Counted from the stretch's first letter, positions 10,421-19,695 are shown. The stretch is DNA of 64,000 nt from Roseibium aggregatum IAM 12614 (GCF_000168975.1 NZ_AAUW01000006.1:248001-312000), one strand, 5' to 3'. A program made the numbers and translations. Notes: generated by a model not told the origin, from the sequence alone.

Positions 10421-12241
10421 TCAGTTCTTGTCGTCGGGAGCCGCCTTCTTGCGTTTGAACAGGGATCCCAGATTGTCCCAGAGCTCCACCTTGGCTCCCT
10501 GACGGCGCATGATCACATATTGCTGCGTCACGGACAGGGTGTTGTTCCACGCCCAGTAGATCACCAGTCCGGCCGGGAAAGAGGCCAGCATGAAGGTGAA
10601 GATCACGGGCATCCAGGTGAAGATCATCTGCTGGGTCGGATCGGGCGGAGCCGGGTTCATCTTCATCTGGATGAACATGGTGATACCCATGATCAGCGGC
10701 CAGACGCCCAGCATCAGCATCTGCGGCGGATCCCAGGGGATCAGGCCGAACAGGTTGAAGAGGGTGGTCGGGTCCGGCGCCGAAAGGTCCTGGATCCAGC
10801 CGAAGAACGGTGCATGCCGCATTTCAATGGTGACGTAGAGCACCTTGTAGAGCGAGAAGAACACCGGGATCTGCACAACGATCGGCAGACAGCCGGCCAG
10901 CGGATTGATCTTCTCTTTCTTGTAGAGCTCCATCAGCGCCTGTTGCTGCTTCTGCCGGTCGTCGGAATATTTCTCCCGAATTTCCGTCATCTGCGGCTGC
11001 ACGAGCTTCATCTTGCTCATGGAGACGTAGGACTTGTTGGCCAGCGGGAAGAAGATCAGCTTGACGATAACGGTGACGACCAGAATGGCGACGCCGAAAT
11101 TGCCGAACAGGTGGAAGAAATAGTCGATGGCGAAGAACATCGGCTTGGTGAGGAAGTAGAACCAGCCCCAGTCGATCAGAAGCTCGAACCGCTCGATGCT
11201 CAGCGCTTCTTCATACCCGTCGAGAAGTTTGGTTTCCTTGGCGCCAGCAAACAGATACGAACTGGTTTCACCGGTCGAACCGCCCGCGACGGTCACACCG
11301 TTGCCGAGATAGTCGGCCTGGAACACGTCGGTGGTGGCCGAATGGCTGAAGCCCGGCTGAAATTCCTGACCGGGGGTCGGGATCAGCGTCGCGGCCCAGT
11401 ACTTGTCGGTAATGCCGAGCCAGCCCTGGTCGACCTTGGACGGCCGAATGGAGCTTTCTTCCACCAGATCGTCGTAATCGACTTCCTTCAGGCCTTCCGC
11501 GCCGAACACGCCAAGCAGACCTTCGTGGAGAATGTAGATGCCGTTGGTTTCCGGCATGCCCTTGCGGGCGATCAGGCCGTAAGGATAAAGCGTCACCGCG
11601 TCGCTGCCGGTGTTTTCAACCGACTGATTGACCGTGAACATGTAGTTGTCATCGACGGAGAACGTGCGCTTGAAGATGAGACCGGCGCCATTGTCCCAGG
11701 ACAGCGTCAGAGGCGTTGACGGGGTCAGTGTCGCCTCGCCGTCAACGGACCAGACCGTATCGGGACCGGGCAGGGCAAGGTTCGTGCCCGGGTCACCCAC
11801 CCAGCCGTAATCCGCGTAATACGGCTTGGGGCTGCCGGACGGGGAGAACAGCACGATGGTCGGGCTGCTCTTGTTGACGGTCTCGTGATAGTCCTTCAGC
11901 CGGATGTCGTCGAGACGACCACCCTTCAGATTGACGGAACCTTCCAGACTGGGCGTATCGATGGTCACGCGCTGGGACGCGGCAAGAGCGGCCTCCCGGT
12001 TGGCGAAGGCCATCTGCTGTCCAGCCGCCGGCGCGGCAGTATTGGCGCCCTGCGATCCGGTTGGTTGCGGCTTGCTTGGGTTTGCGCTGTCGGTCGCCGT
12101 CTGTTGTGCGGCTTCCTGCTGCGCCTGAAGTTCGGCCTGCTGGCGTTCCAACTGAGGCGCGGCAACGAAGTATTGCCAGCCGAGCAGAACAATCAGGGAC
12201 AGAACGATTGCGAGAATCGTATTGCGGTTTTCAGAAATCAA
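10421..12241 (-). CDS. yidC: Membrane protein insertase YidC
   Basis: Inserts and folds inner-membrane proteins, alone or with SecYEG. The 606-residue form is the Gram-negative type: an N-terminal anchor (residues 6-25, [19 protein letters not shown]), a Gln/Ala-rich linker, a large periplasmic domain, and the C-terminal five-helix YidC/Oxa1 domain from about residue 365 ([20 protein letters not shown]). The basic tail [12 protein letters not shown] is typical for ribosome contact. It starts 6 bases after the rnpA stop. Confidence 0.96.
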   Translation of the reverse strand: MISENRNTILAIVLSLIVLLGWQYFVAAPQLERQQAELQAQQEAAQQTATDSANPSKPQPTGSQGANTAAPAAGQQMAFANREAALAASQRVTIDTPSLEGSVNLKGGRLDDIRLKDYHETVNKSSPTIVLFSPSGSPKPYYADYGWVGDPGTNLALPGPDTVWSVDGEATLTPSTPLTLSWDNGAGLIFKRTFSVDDNYMFTVNQSVENTGSDAVTLYPYGLIARKGMPETNGIYILHEGLLGVFGAEGLKEVDYDDLVEESSIRPSKVDQGWLGITDKYWAATLIPTPGQEFQPGFSHSATTDVFQADYLGNGVTVAGGSTGETSSYLFAGAKETKLLDGYEEALSIERFELLIDWGWFYFLTKPMFFAIDYFFHLFGNFGVAILVVTVIVKLIFFPLANKSYVSMSKMKLVQPQMTEIREKYSDDRQKQQQALMELYKKEKINPLAGCLPIVVQIPVFFSLYKVLYVTIEMRHAPFFGWIQDLSAPDPTTLFNLFGLIPWDPPQMLMLGVWPLIMGITMFIQMKMNPAPPDPTQQMIFTWMPVIFTFMLASFPAGLVIYWAWNNTLSVTQQYVIMRRQGAKVELWDNLGSLFKRKKAAPDDKN

Positions 12242-12247
12242 CTGGAT

Positions 12248-12649
12248 TTACCCCTGTTTCCTGCGCTGTGTCGATTGGGCTTGCGAGCCCTGCCGGCGCG
12301 GCTTTCCCCGTCCGCGCGGCGTTTGCGGATCCAGCACCTGGCTGAGGCCAGACTTAAGGTCTGCAACGATTTTTTCAAAGGGAAGAGTGAGTGCACTGTC
12401 GCGGGCGACGAGCACGAAATCCGCTCTTTGCGGGATATCTTCAGGCACGAGTTCGGCCACGGCGGCTCTAAGCCGCCGCTTTATGCGGCTGCGCACGACC
12501 GAATTGCCGGTTTTCTTGGTAACCGTATAGCCTACCCGCGACGCGTCGTCGCTGTCGCGTTTCAAGCCCTGAACGACAAAAGCGCGCCGGCCCAGCCGGC
12601 CGCCTTTGGCGACCGCCAGGAATTCGGAGCGCTTTTTCAAAGTGTCCAT
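12248..12649 (-). CDS. rnpA: Ribonuclease P protein component
   Basis: The 133-residue protein cofactor of RNase P, which matures tRNA 5' ends. Diagnostic segments are MDTLKKRSEFLAVAKGGR at the N-terminus, RVGYTVTKKTGNSVVRSR and the RNR-box equivalent RSRIKRRLRAAV, in which the usual Asn is Ser. The tail is long and basic (TPRGRGKPRRQGSQAQ). The frame stays open upstream through rpmH in another reading, but the ATG at 12649 matches the family start. rpmH lies just upstream. Confidence 0.93.
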   Translation of the reverse strand: MDTLKKRSEFLAVAKGGRLGRRAFVVQGLKRDSDDASRVGYTVTKKTGNSVVRSRIKRRLRAAVAELVPEDIPQRADFVLVARDSALTLPFEKIVADLKSGLSQVLDPQTPRGRGKPRRQGSQAQSTQRRKQG

Positions 12650-12708
12650 AGCGGCGGATTGGTGTTGGCAGTGGCCGCCAACCCGGCGCACTGCGGGCTG
12701 GTCGCCGA

Positions 12709-12843
12709 TTAGGCGCTGAGGCTCTTGCGACCCTTTGCACGGCGGCGAGCAAGCACCTGACGGCCATTCTTGGTGGCCATACGTGCGCGGAAGCCGTGGC
12801 GACGCTTGCGGACAAGACGGCTCGGTTGATACGTACGCTTCAT
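12709..12843 (-). CDS. rpmH: 50S ribosomal protein L34
   Basis: A 44-residue protein starting [18 protein letters not shown] and ending [12 protein letters not shown], the complete canonical L34 sequence. It is first in the rpmH-rnpA-yidC transcript and lies in a frame hidden inside the longer reading of rnpA. Confidence 0.97.
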   Translation of the reverse strand: MKRTYQPSRLVRKRRHGFRARMATKNGRQVLARRRAKGRKSLSA

Positions 12844-13203
12844 TGTTCTTCCCCGCGCAACTAAGAGCGCGGCCCTTGTTCATTTTATAAATTCTTTGGT
12901 GGAAGCACTCGAAGCGCCATGAAGAGCGCGGCTTATACAGCCTTGGGTCCGAATGCATGTCCCGGTCGAGCGCGCTTATACGGGCCATGCCGCCTCAAGT
13001 CAACTTTGCAGGTCCAAGATTCTGCGTTTTCCTTTCGATCACACACAGGTGAAGCGCAAAGGGGCGAGCGTCACTTATCAGTGAAGCGCAGTTCTTTTTA
13101 CGCAGTTTAAGGTACATCTGCCTATCAGGTCAAAAAAGCGGGACGCCCCTGCGACAAAAACAAGCTGATGGAAAAGTGGATGCTGGGTGAAGAGGCCAAC
13201 AGG
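12844..13203. other. Intergenic region upstream of rpmH
   Basis: 360 bp between divergent rpmH and the TVP38 gene. Must contain the rpmH promoter. No DnaA boxes, RNA gene or other feature were recognised. Confidence 0.5.
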
Positions 13204-13989
13204 ATGACGCCGCCTAAGGATACCGGGCCGACCGGCGGGAAGACGCAGGCGCGTACAGGGGCCGCAAGGCTCAAGACGTGGCTTCCGTTGACGGTACTCG
13301 CGGCGCTGATGGTGATCGGCTTTGCCCTTGGTCTGCACAAGCAGCTCACCTTGTCCAACCTCATCATGGAGCGGCAGGAACTTGCCGGCTATGTCGACCA
13401 GAACCTGGCGCTTGCCGTACTGGTCTATATGTCTGTCTACACGCTGGCCGTCGCCCTGTCGTTTCCAGGCGCATCGTTGCTGACAATCGCGGGCGGCTTT
13501 CTTTTCGGCTGGATACTTGGCGGATTTGCAACGGTATTGGGCGCAACCATTGGCGCATGTGCCGTCTTTCTCGTTGCGCGGTCTTCTCTCGGTGAAGTGC
13601 TCACCCATCGCGCCGGTCCTTTTCTGGCGCGCCTGGCCGAAGGTTTCCGGAAGGATGCGTTTCATTATCTTCTGTTCCTGCGGCTGACGCCGGTGTTTCC
13701 ATTCTGGCTGGTCAACATCGCGCCCGCCATTTTCGCAATGCCCTTCTCGTCTTACACGCTCGCCACCTTCATCGGCATCATTCCGGGCACCTTTGCCTTC
13801 ACCTTTATCGGCTCCGGCCTCGACAGTGTCATTGCCGCGCAGGAGGCTGCGAACCCTGGCTGCGCGGCCTCCGGCACCTGCCAGATCGATGTGGCCGCGC
13901 TGGTCACGCCGCAACTGCTTGCAGCGTTCTTCGCGCTGGGGGTGGCCAGCCTCATTCCGGTGATCTTGAAAAAATTCCGTAACCGTTAA
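13204..13989 (+). CDS. TVP38/TMEM64 (DedA-like, SNARE-associated) membrane protein
   Basis: A 261-residue inner-membrane protein with about five to six hydrophobic segments. Family hallmarks are FPGASLLTIAGGFLFGWILGG near residues 95-115 and the FLRLTPVFPFWLVNIAPA block near 165. The family is linked to lipid scrambling and membrane homeostasis, but the substrate here is unknown. ATG 13204 is preceded by GAAGAGG at 8 bases; an ATG at 13168 would add 12 residues but has no ribosome site. The downstream Lpd-like flavoprotein begins 37 bp later, a pairing I recall from many proteobacteria. Confidence 0.87.
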   Translation: MTPPKDTGPTGGKTQARTGAARLKTWLPLTVLAALMVIGFALGLHKQLTLSNLIMERQELAGYVDQNLALAVLVYMSVYTLAVALSFPGASLLTIAGGFLFGWILGGFATVLGATIGACAVFLVARSSLGEVLTHRAGPFLARLAEGFRKDAFHYLLFLRLTPVFPFWLVNIAPAIFAMPFSSYTLATFIGIIPGTFAFTFIGSGLDSVIAAQEAANPGCAASGTCQIDVAALVTPQLLAAFFALGVASLIPVILKKFRNR

Positions 13990-14026
13990 ACCTGCCGCCA
14001 TTCGCCTGCGAACCCTGGAGCCTGCC

Positions 14027-15457
14027 ATGGCTGATTTACTGACCCCGGATATTTGCGTTATTGGCGCCGGATCGGCGGGCCTGTCCGTCGCCGCGGCGGC
14101 CGCAGCCTTCGGCGTCGACGTGGTGCTGATCGAAAAGGGGCTGATGGGCGGCGACTGCCTTAACTACGGTTGTGTGCCGTCCAAGGCACTGCTGGCCACC
14201 GCAAAAGCCGCGCATGCGCAGCAAGTTGAAGAGCGCTTCGGTGTGCATGGCGGGCAGCGGGAGATCGATTTCGCCAGCGCGAACGATCACGTCCGCAAGG
14301 TCATCGCCGCCATCGCACCGCATGATTCCCAGGAACGATTCGAGGGTCTTGGCGTCACCGTTCTGCGTGAGGCCGCAAGGTTCACCGGGCCCGACGAGGT
14401 GCTTGCCGGGGCATTCCGGATCAAAGCGCGGCGTTTCGTTATCGCAACCGGCTCCTCGGCCTTCATTCCGCCCATCCCCGGTCTGGCAGACGTTCCTTAT
14501 CTGACCAACGAGACGTTGTTTCAGTTGCGCGAACGTCCGGACCATCTGGCGATCATCGGCGGCGGGCCGATCGGCCTTGAAATGGCGCAGGCCCACCGGC
14601 GCCTCGGGTCCAGGGTGACCGTCTTCGAAGCCCAGAAGGCGCTCGGCAAGGACGATCCGGATCTGGGCGCCATCGTGCTGGACACCTTGCGTACCGAGGG
14701 CATCAGCATTCTGGAGCAAACGGCCGTCGAGAAGGTGAGCCGATCCGGCACCGGGCTTGTGATCCGCGCAAAGGACGCGGACGGAAAGCCGGTCACGGTC
14801 GACGCGTCCCATCTTCTGGTCGCGACGGGCCGTGCGCCCAACGTCGAAGGGCTCGGGCTCGACGAAGCCGGCATCGACCATGACCGCAAGGGCATCGCGG
14901 TTGGCAAGGGATTGCGAACGAGCAACCGGCGTGTCTATGCCATCGGCGATGTTGCCGGCGGGCTGCAGTTCACCCATGTGGCGGGCTATCAGGCCGGTCT
15001 TGCGATTCGCTCCATCTTGTTCCGCCTGCCGGTCTCCATGAACAACGACATCGTTCCCTGGGTGACCTACACCTCACCCGAACTCGGTCATGTCGGCCTC
15101 TCCGAAGCCGAGGCCCGCGCGCGCTACGGCAACAGGGTCAAGGTTCTGACGGCAGACTACGACGGCAATGACCGGGCTCAGGCCGAAGGCCTCACCAAGG
15201 GGCGCCTGAAGCTGATCGCGGGGCCGCGCGGCAGGCTGCTTGGCGCGGACATCGTCGGCGCTCAGGCAGGGGAGGTTCTCAATCTTCTGTCGCTCGCCCT
15301 GTCGAAGAAGATGACCATGAAGGATCTCACCGGATTCATCGCCCCCTATCCGACATTGGGGGAACTGGTGCGCCGTGCGGCAATTTCTTACTATGCGGAA
15401 GCGCCCAAAAATGCTTGGCTGCGCTCAGCGATCGGTTTTCTGCGCCTGTTCGGGTAA
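14027..15457 (+). CDS. FAD-dependent pyridine nucleotide-disulfide oxidoreductase (Lpd/MerA-like)
   Basis: A 476-residue class I flavoprotein disulfide reductase. It has FAD-binding GAGSAG (13-18), the redox-active pair Cys44/Cys49 in GGDCLNYGCVPSKAL, an NAD(P) site (IIGGGPIGLEMA), the second FAD motif YAIGDVAGG and a C-terminal dimerisation domain. The C-terminal catalytic His of true lipoamide dehydrogenases (HPT..E) is replaced by Tyr (PYPTLGE), so it is probably not the Lpd of a 2-oxoacid dehydrogenase complex. No such complex or merA-type NmerA domain is present. Pairing with TVP38 suggests a membrane-linked redox role. Confidence 0.85.
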   Translation: MADLLTPDICVIGAGSAGLSVAAAAAAFGVDVVLIEKGLMGGDCLNYGCVPSKALLATAKAAHAQQVEERFGVHGGQREIDFASANDHVRKVIAAIAPHDSQERFEGLGVTVLREAARFTGPDEVLAGAFRIKARRFVIATGSSAFIPPIPGLADVPYLTNETLFQLRERPDHLAIIGGGPIGLEMAQAHRRLGSRVTVFEAQKALGKDDPDLGAIVLDTLRTEGISILEQTAVEKVSRSGTGLVIRAKDADGKPVTVDASHLLVATGRAPNVEGLGLDEAGIDHDRKGIAVGKGLRTSNRRVYAIGDVAGGLQFTHVAGYQAGLAIRSILFRLPVSMNNDIVPWVTYTSPELGHVGLSEAEARARYGNRVKVLTADYDGNDRAQAEGLTKGRLKLIAGPRGRLLGADIVGAQAGEVLNLLSLALSKKMTMKDLTGFIAPYPTLGELVRRAAISYYAEAPKNAWLRSAIGFLRLFG

Positions 15458-15539
15458 CCGTCGGCACGGCCGGCTTGAGAGGAGCCGTGGTGCCATCGCT
15501 TCTGCGGGGCCGGGGCCTTGGAATTTGGAAAGACGTGAC

Positions 15540-17012
15540 ATGAAACATGAGGGCGCGCCGCAAGGGTCGGCTGTCCCGCAGGAACTCGACGCCACGCCCG
15601 TGTCACGCGGCGAGGGCTTCGGGCACTATCGGTTCGGCGGCCTGTCGGGCAAGCTTCTGTTGATGACTGTACTTTTCGTCATGCTGGCGGAAGTCCTCAT
15701 CTATGTGCCCTCGATTGCCAATTATAGAAACACCTGGCTCATGGACCGGCTGACCACCGCCGGTGTGGCAGCTTCCGTGCTGGCGGAAACCAACACCATC
15801 GCGCCGCGGCTTCAGGAAGAGTTGCTGCGCGCGACCGGTGCCCTTGCAATTTCGCTCGACGAGGGCGCGCGCCGTAGCCTCATTGCCATGAGCAACGTGC
15901 CGTCAGACATGGATTTCGTCTTCGACATGGCCGAGGTCACCCCATGGTCGGCGATCCGGCACAGTTTCGAGATCCTCACCTATCGTGGCGACGGCGCGAT
16001 GCGGATCATCGGCGTCGGTCAGATGGGGCACACCGAGCATGTGGACGTCGTCCTGCCGGTGCGCCTGCTGCAGCAGGACATGCTTGCGTTTTCCGGCCGT
16101 ATCCTTGGCTTGTCGCTGGTGATTTCGATCATCACCGCCAGTCTTGTCTATATTACCCTGCGTGCATTGTTCATCCGGCCTCTGCGGCGCCTGACGAGCT
16201 CCATGGAACGCTTTGCCGAAAGCCCGGAGGATGCGTCACGCATCATGCCGATCTCCGGCCGCCGGGACGAACTGGGCGACGCGGAAATCCGTCTGGCAGG
16301 CATGGAGGAGGCCCTTTCAAGGGCACTCCACCAGAAGCAGAGGCTCGCTGACCTTGGCCTGGCCGTTTCCAAGATCAACCACGACCTGCGCAACCTGCTG
16401 GCCTCCGCGCAGCTGTTTCTGGAGCGTCTGGAGCATGTTCCGGACCCGACCGTCAAACGCCTCGCGCCCAAGATCCTGGCAACGCTCGACCGGGCAGTGG
16501 GCTATACCCAGGCGGTGATGTCCTACGGCAAGGCCCAGGAGCGGGCGCCGCAACGCCGGTTGCTGGCGCTGCGGCGCGTCGCTGACGATGTCGCGGATGT
16601 TCTGGGGCTCGTGGACCACGCGACCGTGCGCTTCGACAACAAGGTGCCGGCGGATATCGAGATCGACGCCGATCCGGAACAGATTTTCCGCGTCCTGCTC
16701 AACCTCGTCCGCAATGCCTTCCAGGCGCTGGAAGCGGAAAAGGACGAGTCCCTGGTGCGCCGGATCACCATCGAGGCCGAGCGTGAGGGCGCCTGTGTCC
16801 GTGTCCGGGTTTCGGACACCGGGCCAGGCATTCCGGATAATATCCGCAAGGCGCTGTTCAGGGCCTTTCACAGCGGCTCGAAGAACGGCGGTGTCGGTCT
16901 GGGGCTGGCGATTGTCGCCGAACTGCTCAAGGCCCATGGCGGTTCGGTGCGACTGGAAGACAATCGGACCGGCACATGTTTCTGTTTCGAGGTTCCCGAC
17001 CGCAAGCCGTAA
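15540..17012 (+). CDS. Sensor histidine kinase with HAMP domain
   Basis: A 490-residue membrane kinase. TM1 is near residues 38-60 (LLLMTVLFVMLAEVLIYVP), followed by a periplasmic sensor of about 120 residues and TM2 near 185-205 (LGLSLVISIITASLVYI). A HAMP linker follows, then the phospho-acceptor His in SKINHDLRNLL. The N box is NLVRNAFQAL, G1 DTGPGIP and G2 GLGLAIV. The H-box has NHDLRN rather than the usual SHELRTP. No response regulator is adjacent, so it is an orphan. ATG 15540 follows GGAAAG; upstream in-frame starts lie inside the flavoprotein gene. Confidence 0.88.
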   Translation: MKHEGAPQGSAVPQELDATPVSRGEGFGHYRFGGLSGKLLLMTVLFVMLAEVLIYVPSIANYRNTWLMDRLTTAGVAASVLAETNTIAPRLQEELLRATGALAISLDEGARRSLIAMSNVPSDMDFVFDMAEVTPWSAIRHSFEILTYRGDGAMRIIGVGQMGHTEHVDVVLPVRLLQQDMLAFSGRILGLSLVISIITASLVYITLRALFIRPLRRLTSSMERFAESPEDASRIMPISGRRDELGDAEIRLAGMEEALSRALHQKQRLADLGLAVSKINHDLRNLLASAQLFLERLEHVPDPTVKRLAPKILATLDRAVGYTQAVMSYGKAQERAPQRRLLALRRVADDVADVLGLVDHATVRFDNKVPADIEIDADPEQIFRVLLNLVRNAFQALEAEKDESLVRRITIEAEREGACVRVRVSDTGPGIPDNIRKALFRAFHSGSKNGGVGLGLAIVAELLKAHGGSVRLEDNRTGTCFCFEVPDRKP

Positions 17013-17064
17013 GTGGGGGGGCGAACTTATTCACCGCTAAGACTTGCGGAATTTTGCGGCTTTC

Positions 17065-17083
17065 GGAACTGTGTGACAGTTCC
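17065..17083. repeat. Short inverted repeat upstream of tRNA-Arg
   Basis: GGAACTGT and ACAGTTCC, exact inverted arms with a 3-base spacer, followed at 17084-17099 by a second one, TTGAA...TTCAA. No T-run follows, so it is not a standard terminator of the kinase gene. It may be an operator or RNA hairpin. Confidence 0.4.
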
Positions 17084-17226
17084 TTGAAAAAAAGTTCAAA
17101 AAGGTTCTTGCAATCCCCTCCGGACCGCAGTAGGTAAGCGCCCTGTCCGGGGCACACAACACGCCCCGCAGCGCCAAGACCGGTCATCGGCAGGTTCGCC
17201 CGAGATGACAAGATCTTCGCAAGTAC

Positions 17227-17303
17227 GCACCGGTAGCTCAGCTGGATAGAGCACCAGACTACGAATCTGGGGGTCGGGGGTTCGAATCCTCCCCGGTGCG
17301 CCA
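17227..17303 (+). tRNA. tRNA-Arg (anticodon ACG)
   Basis: A 77-nt cloverleaf. Acceptor GCACCGG (17227-17233) pairs with CCGGTGC (17293-17299), then G discriminator and encoded CCA. The D-arm has AGCTCAGCTGGAT, the anticodon loop CTACGAA reads ACG (decoding CGN), and the T-arm is GGGGGTTCGAATCCTCCC. It is the left neighbour of the accessory patch, a typical integration landmark. Confidence 0.97.
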
Positions 17304-17427
17304 TATTTTCCAATGACTTAGCTCCAAAACCTGTCATTCTTAGTCGCGGAAATGGCTTAGTTATGCACAGAGATTTAAACGAACGAGCCGTCGGTCTCAA
17401 GCCTATTCCCAAACGGAAAAGAGATCA

Positions 17428-17467
<40 letters not shown>

Positions 17468-17574
17468 TTTTCCAGCAGGTCAACTAAGTGCTTGCCATCC
17501 CAAGGTTGTATTCAAAGGGCGGTATGGTGCAAGAATGATCAGACCATGAATTTTCGTTGTTCGGGGGCACGCAA

Positions 17575-18504
17575 ATGCACGTTGTATCAATCATCAACTA
17601 CAAAGGTGGTGTAGGGAAAACGTCACTTACGGCAAATTTGGGGGCGGAACTAGCGTGGAGGGGAAAACGTGTTCTACTTATCGACCTTGACGCACAAGCT
17701 AGTCTGACTTTTTCGTTCATAACGCCGGACGTATGGCGCGAGAATTTCGAGAACAGTGGCACGATCAAGGGTTGGTTTGACGCACATGATAGTGGGAGCC
17801 CAATTTCGCTGGAGGAGCTTGTCGCGTCCCCTGCTCGAATTAGTCAACGCTTAGGACCAGAGCGTACGCTCGACATCATTTATAGCCATCTTGGACTTAT
17901 AAATGTGGACCTTGAGCTTGCAACTAAACTCGGAGGCGCAAATTTATCACAAGCAAAGAAAAACTTCATTAATGTTCATCGGCGATTGGCCGAAGGGTTG
18001 AGGAAGTTTTCGGACGGTGATGTGTACGATGTTGTGCTGATAGACTGTCCGCCAAACTTCAATATCGTAACGAAAACGGCGATTATTGCCAGTGATTTTA
18101 TTCTCGTACCTACTCGTCCGGATGGGTTGTCAACTCTTGGCATCGATTACTTGATGCGAAGTATTCATGGCTTGGTGAAGGATTACAACGACTTTGTTTC
18201 GGTTGATCCTATTGACAGTGTGGAGCCAATCGAGCCCGCCGTGGTAGGGGTGGTGTTCACAATGATACAGGAATACGACAGCCAGCCGATTTCGGCGCAA
18301 CGCAACTACATTGCTCGTGTTAAACGGGACTCTGGGCTTCCTATTTTCAATTCATATATTAAAAGAAATGACACCTTGTTCGCTGATGCACCAGAGTATG
18401 GCGTGCCGGTTGTCCTAACCTCACACAAGAACGATAGCCACCAGAGTGTGGTTGACGGCTTGGAAGAGGTGGCAACTGAATTTGCCAAGATGATCGGAAT
18501 ATAA
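17575..18504 (+). CDS. ParA/MinD-like ATPase (solitary, accessory region)
   Basis: A 309-residue deviant Walker ATPase: KGGVGKTS at residues 10-17 with the signature lysine, Walker A' LLIDLDAQASLT near 41, and a Walker B-like VLIDCPPNFNIVT near 150. The C-terminal region contains the switch-like FTMIQEYDSQP and an Asp/His-rich stretch. No ParB gene or parS-like repeats are nearby, so ordinary plasmid partition is uncertain. The gene is visibly AT-richer than its flanks, consistent with transfer. ATG 17575 follows GGGGG by 8 bases. The next gene starts 2 bases after its stop, so the two are probably translated as a unit. Confidence 0.85.
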   Translation: MHVVSIINYKGGVGKTSLTANLGAELAWRGKRVLLIDLDAQASLTFSFITPDVWRENFENSGTIKGWFDAHDSGSPISLEELVASPARISQRLGPERTLDIIYSHLGLINVDLELATKLGGANLSQAKKNFINVHRRLAEGLRKFSDGDVYDVVLIDCPPNFNIVTKTAIIASDFILVPTRPDGLSTLGIDYLMRSIHGLVKDYNDFVSVDPIDSVEPIEPAVVGVVFTMIQEYDSQPISAQRNYIARVKRDSGLPIFNSYIKRNDTLFADAPEYGVPVVLTSHKNDSHQSVVDGLEEVATEFAKMIGI

Positions 18505-18506
18505 GA

Positions 18507-18890
18507 ATGGCATCACCTGAAATAGTTAAGCTTCTTCGTGCAATAGCCGATGTAATCGAATGCGGTGATGCGGAGAAGATTAAGGCGGTAACCGATAGTT
18601 TATCCGGTCAAGCTAAGCTCTCTCGAGCCTACTTAACCGAAAAGGACAAGTCACGTAATAGTATTGACTTCTCGGAGATTACAAAGAAACTCGTCTCTGC
18701 TGAGACGAGAGAAGAAGGTATTAAAATTCTTTCTGACTTTCGACTAACAAGAAAAGCCTTAATTCGTCTCGGTCGAGAGAACAACGTGCACATTGTAAGA
18801 GAAGATAAAGTTTCGATTATAGAAACAAAAATCGTCGAGGCCTTAGTTGGGTCAAGAATAAATTCCAAAGCGATCCGTGGAGATAAGTGA
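18507..18890 (+). CDS. Small partner of the ParA-like ATPase, possible SAP/HeH-like C-terminus
   Basis: A 127-residue basic protein I cannot assign to a named family. Residues 1-60 look helical (PEIVKLLRAIADVIECGD). The last 45 residues (LTRKALIRLGRENNVHIVRE, then a helix ending VEALVGSRINSKAIRG) resemble the SAP/HeH helix-extension-helix pattern of small DNA-binding modules. It starts 2 bases after the ATPase stop, so the pair forms an operon. A plausible model is a DNA-binding adaptor for the ATPase; this is inference. Confidence 0.7.
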   Translation: MASPEIVKLLRAIADVIECGDAEKIKAVTDSLSGQAKLSRAYLTEKDKSRNSIDFSEITKKLVSAETREEGIKILSDFRLTRKALIRLGRENNVHIVREDKVSIIETKIVEALVGSRINSKAIRGDK

Positions 18891-18894
18891 GGCA

Positions 18895-19353
18895 TTAACT
18901 CAAATTTCTACTCTGAGCGGAAAACACTTTTGATTGCTTACTTCCTACCATCAACTTCAAGAACATCTCAAAGTTAGGCAGTTTGGTCAGATCCGCTGGC
19001 GTGGGTACGTTGGCACCAAACTGTCTAGAAACAACAGTTGCATCGGAAGCTCCTAAGCGGAATGACAGCAACGTGCCCACGTTGCCGAAGATTGCTTCTC
19101 TTATGGGTTCCTCCAAACGGGAGCTGTATTGGGTGGCTAAGGTGAGACCAAGCCGGTATTTGCGCAGCTCTGAAAGCATGTCAGCAATCGCCGTGCTGGT
19201 GAAAGACTGAAACTCATCAAGATACAAAAAGTACTGTTTTCTCTTTGTCTCAGGGATACCGGCTCGGCTAAGAGCGGCCTGTGCCAGGCTGGAGACGATC
19301 AAACCACCCAGCACATTGGCTGTGTAAGCTCCCAATCGGCCCTTGGCTAGATT
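18895..19353 (-). pseudogene. C-terminal fragment of a type IV secretion coupling protein (VirD4/TraD-like ATPase)
   Basis: The leftward frame from NLAKGRLGAYTANVLGGLIV to the stop at 18895 is the C-terminal part of a conjugative coupling ATPase: Walker B-like FLYLDEFQSF, then MLSELRKYRLGLTLATQY and EAIFGNVGTLLSFRLG. The N-terminal two-thirds, including Walker A, is missing. The frame instead reads back into IS sequence at about 19354, giving a chimeric open frame to 19473. It is a remnant of a conjugative element disrupted by the IS. Confidence 0.8.
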
Positions 19354-19695
19354 TGTCCGACCCGGAGACAAAGGTAACAGTTTGTACCAGAGACATGGGT
19401 TACAACCTCGTGCCGAACGGGTTGTCGATTGTCTGTAGTGTTCTCTGCTCCAGGTCGATGTATCCCAGATCATAGCTCATGAAGCTGATGAGCCAAATTC
19501 CATCTTCCACTTCCATGATCCCGAGCTTCTGACCGGCCAGCACGGTCGAGACGTTGATCTTCTTTCGATGCATGCAGATCCGTCCGCAGGCGGTGACCAG
19601 GGTGTCCCGGTCATGGAAGGGGTAGTCCAACTCCGGCAGGCCCTGATACGGCCTTACAAGGCGAAGTCGACGACCGGCGGCCTGCCAATCCGGCT
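19354..19695 (-). mobile_element. Truncated IS end with C-terminal transposase fragment
   Basis: The leftward frame about 19690-19400 encodes the C-terminus of an integrase-core transposase (RPYQGLPELDYPFHDRD, TACGRICMHRKKINVSTV, DLGYIDLEQRTLQ, DNPFGTRL). In relatives I remember the protein continues Ser-Pro-Met-Ser; here the Ser codon reads TAA and PMS follows it. The IS tip is probably TGTCCGACCCGGAGACA starting near 19354, abutting the coupling-protein fragment. The rest of the IS is deleted at about 19690-19700. Confidence 0.72.

Noticed and set aside
10520..11719. 399-codon rightward frame opposite yidC
   Set aside because: Antisense shadow; rich in His/Arg/Glu repeats, no motifs.
16927..17412. 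Leftward frame containing MAHRGGFEPPTPRFVVW
   Set aside because: This is the well-known false translation of the antisense of a tRNA gene.
17575..18504. ParA as a standard plasmid partition gene
   Set aside because: No ParB, no parS-like repeats, no replication gene nearby.
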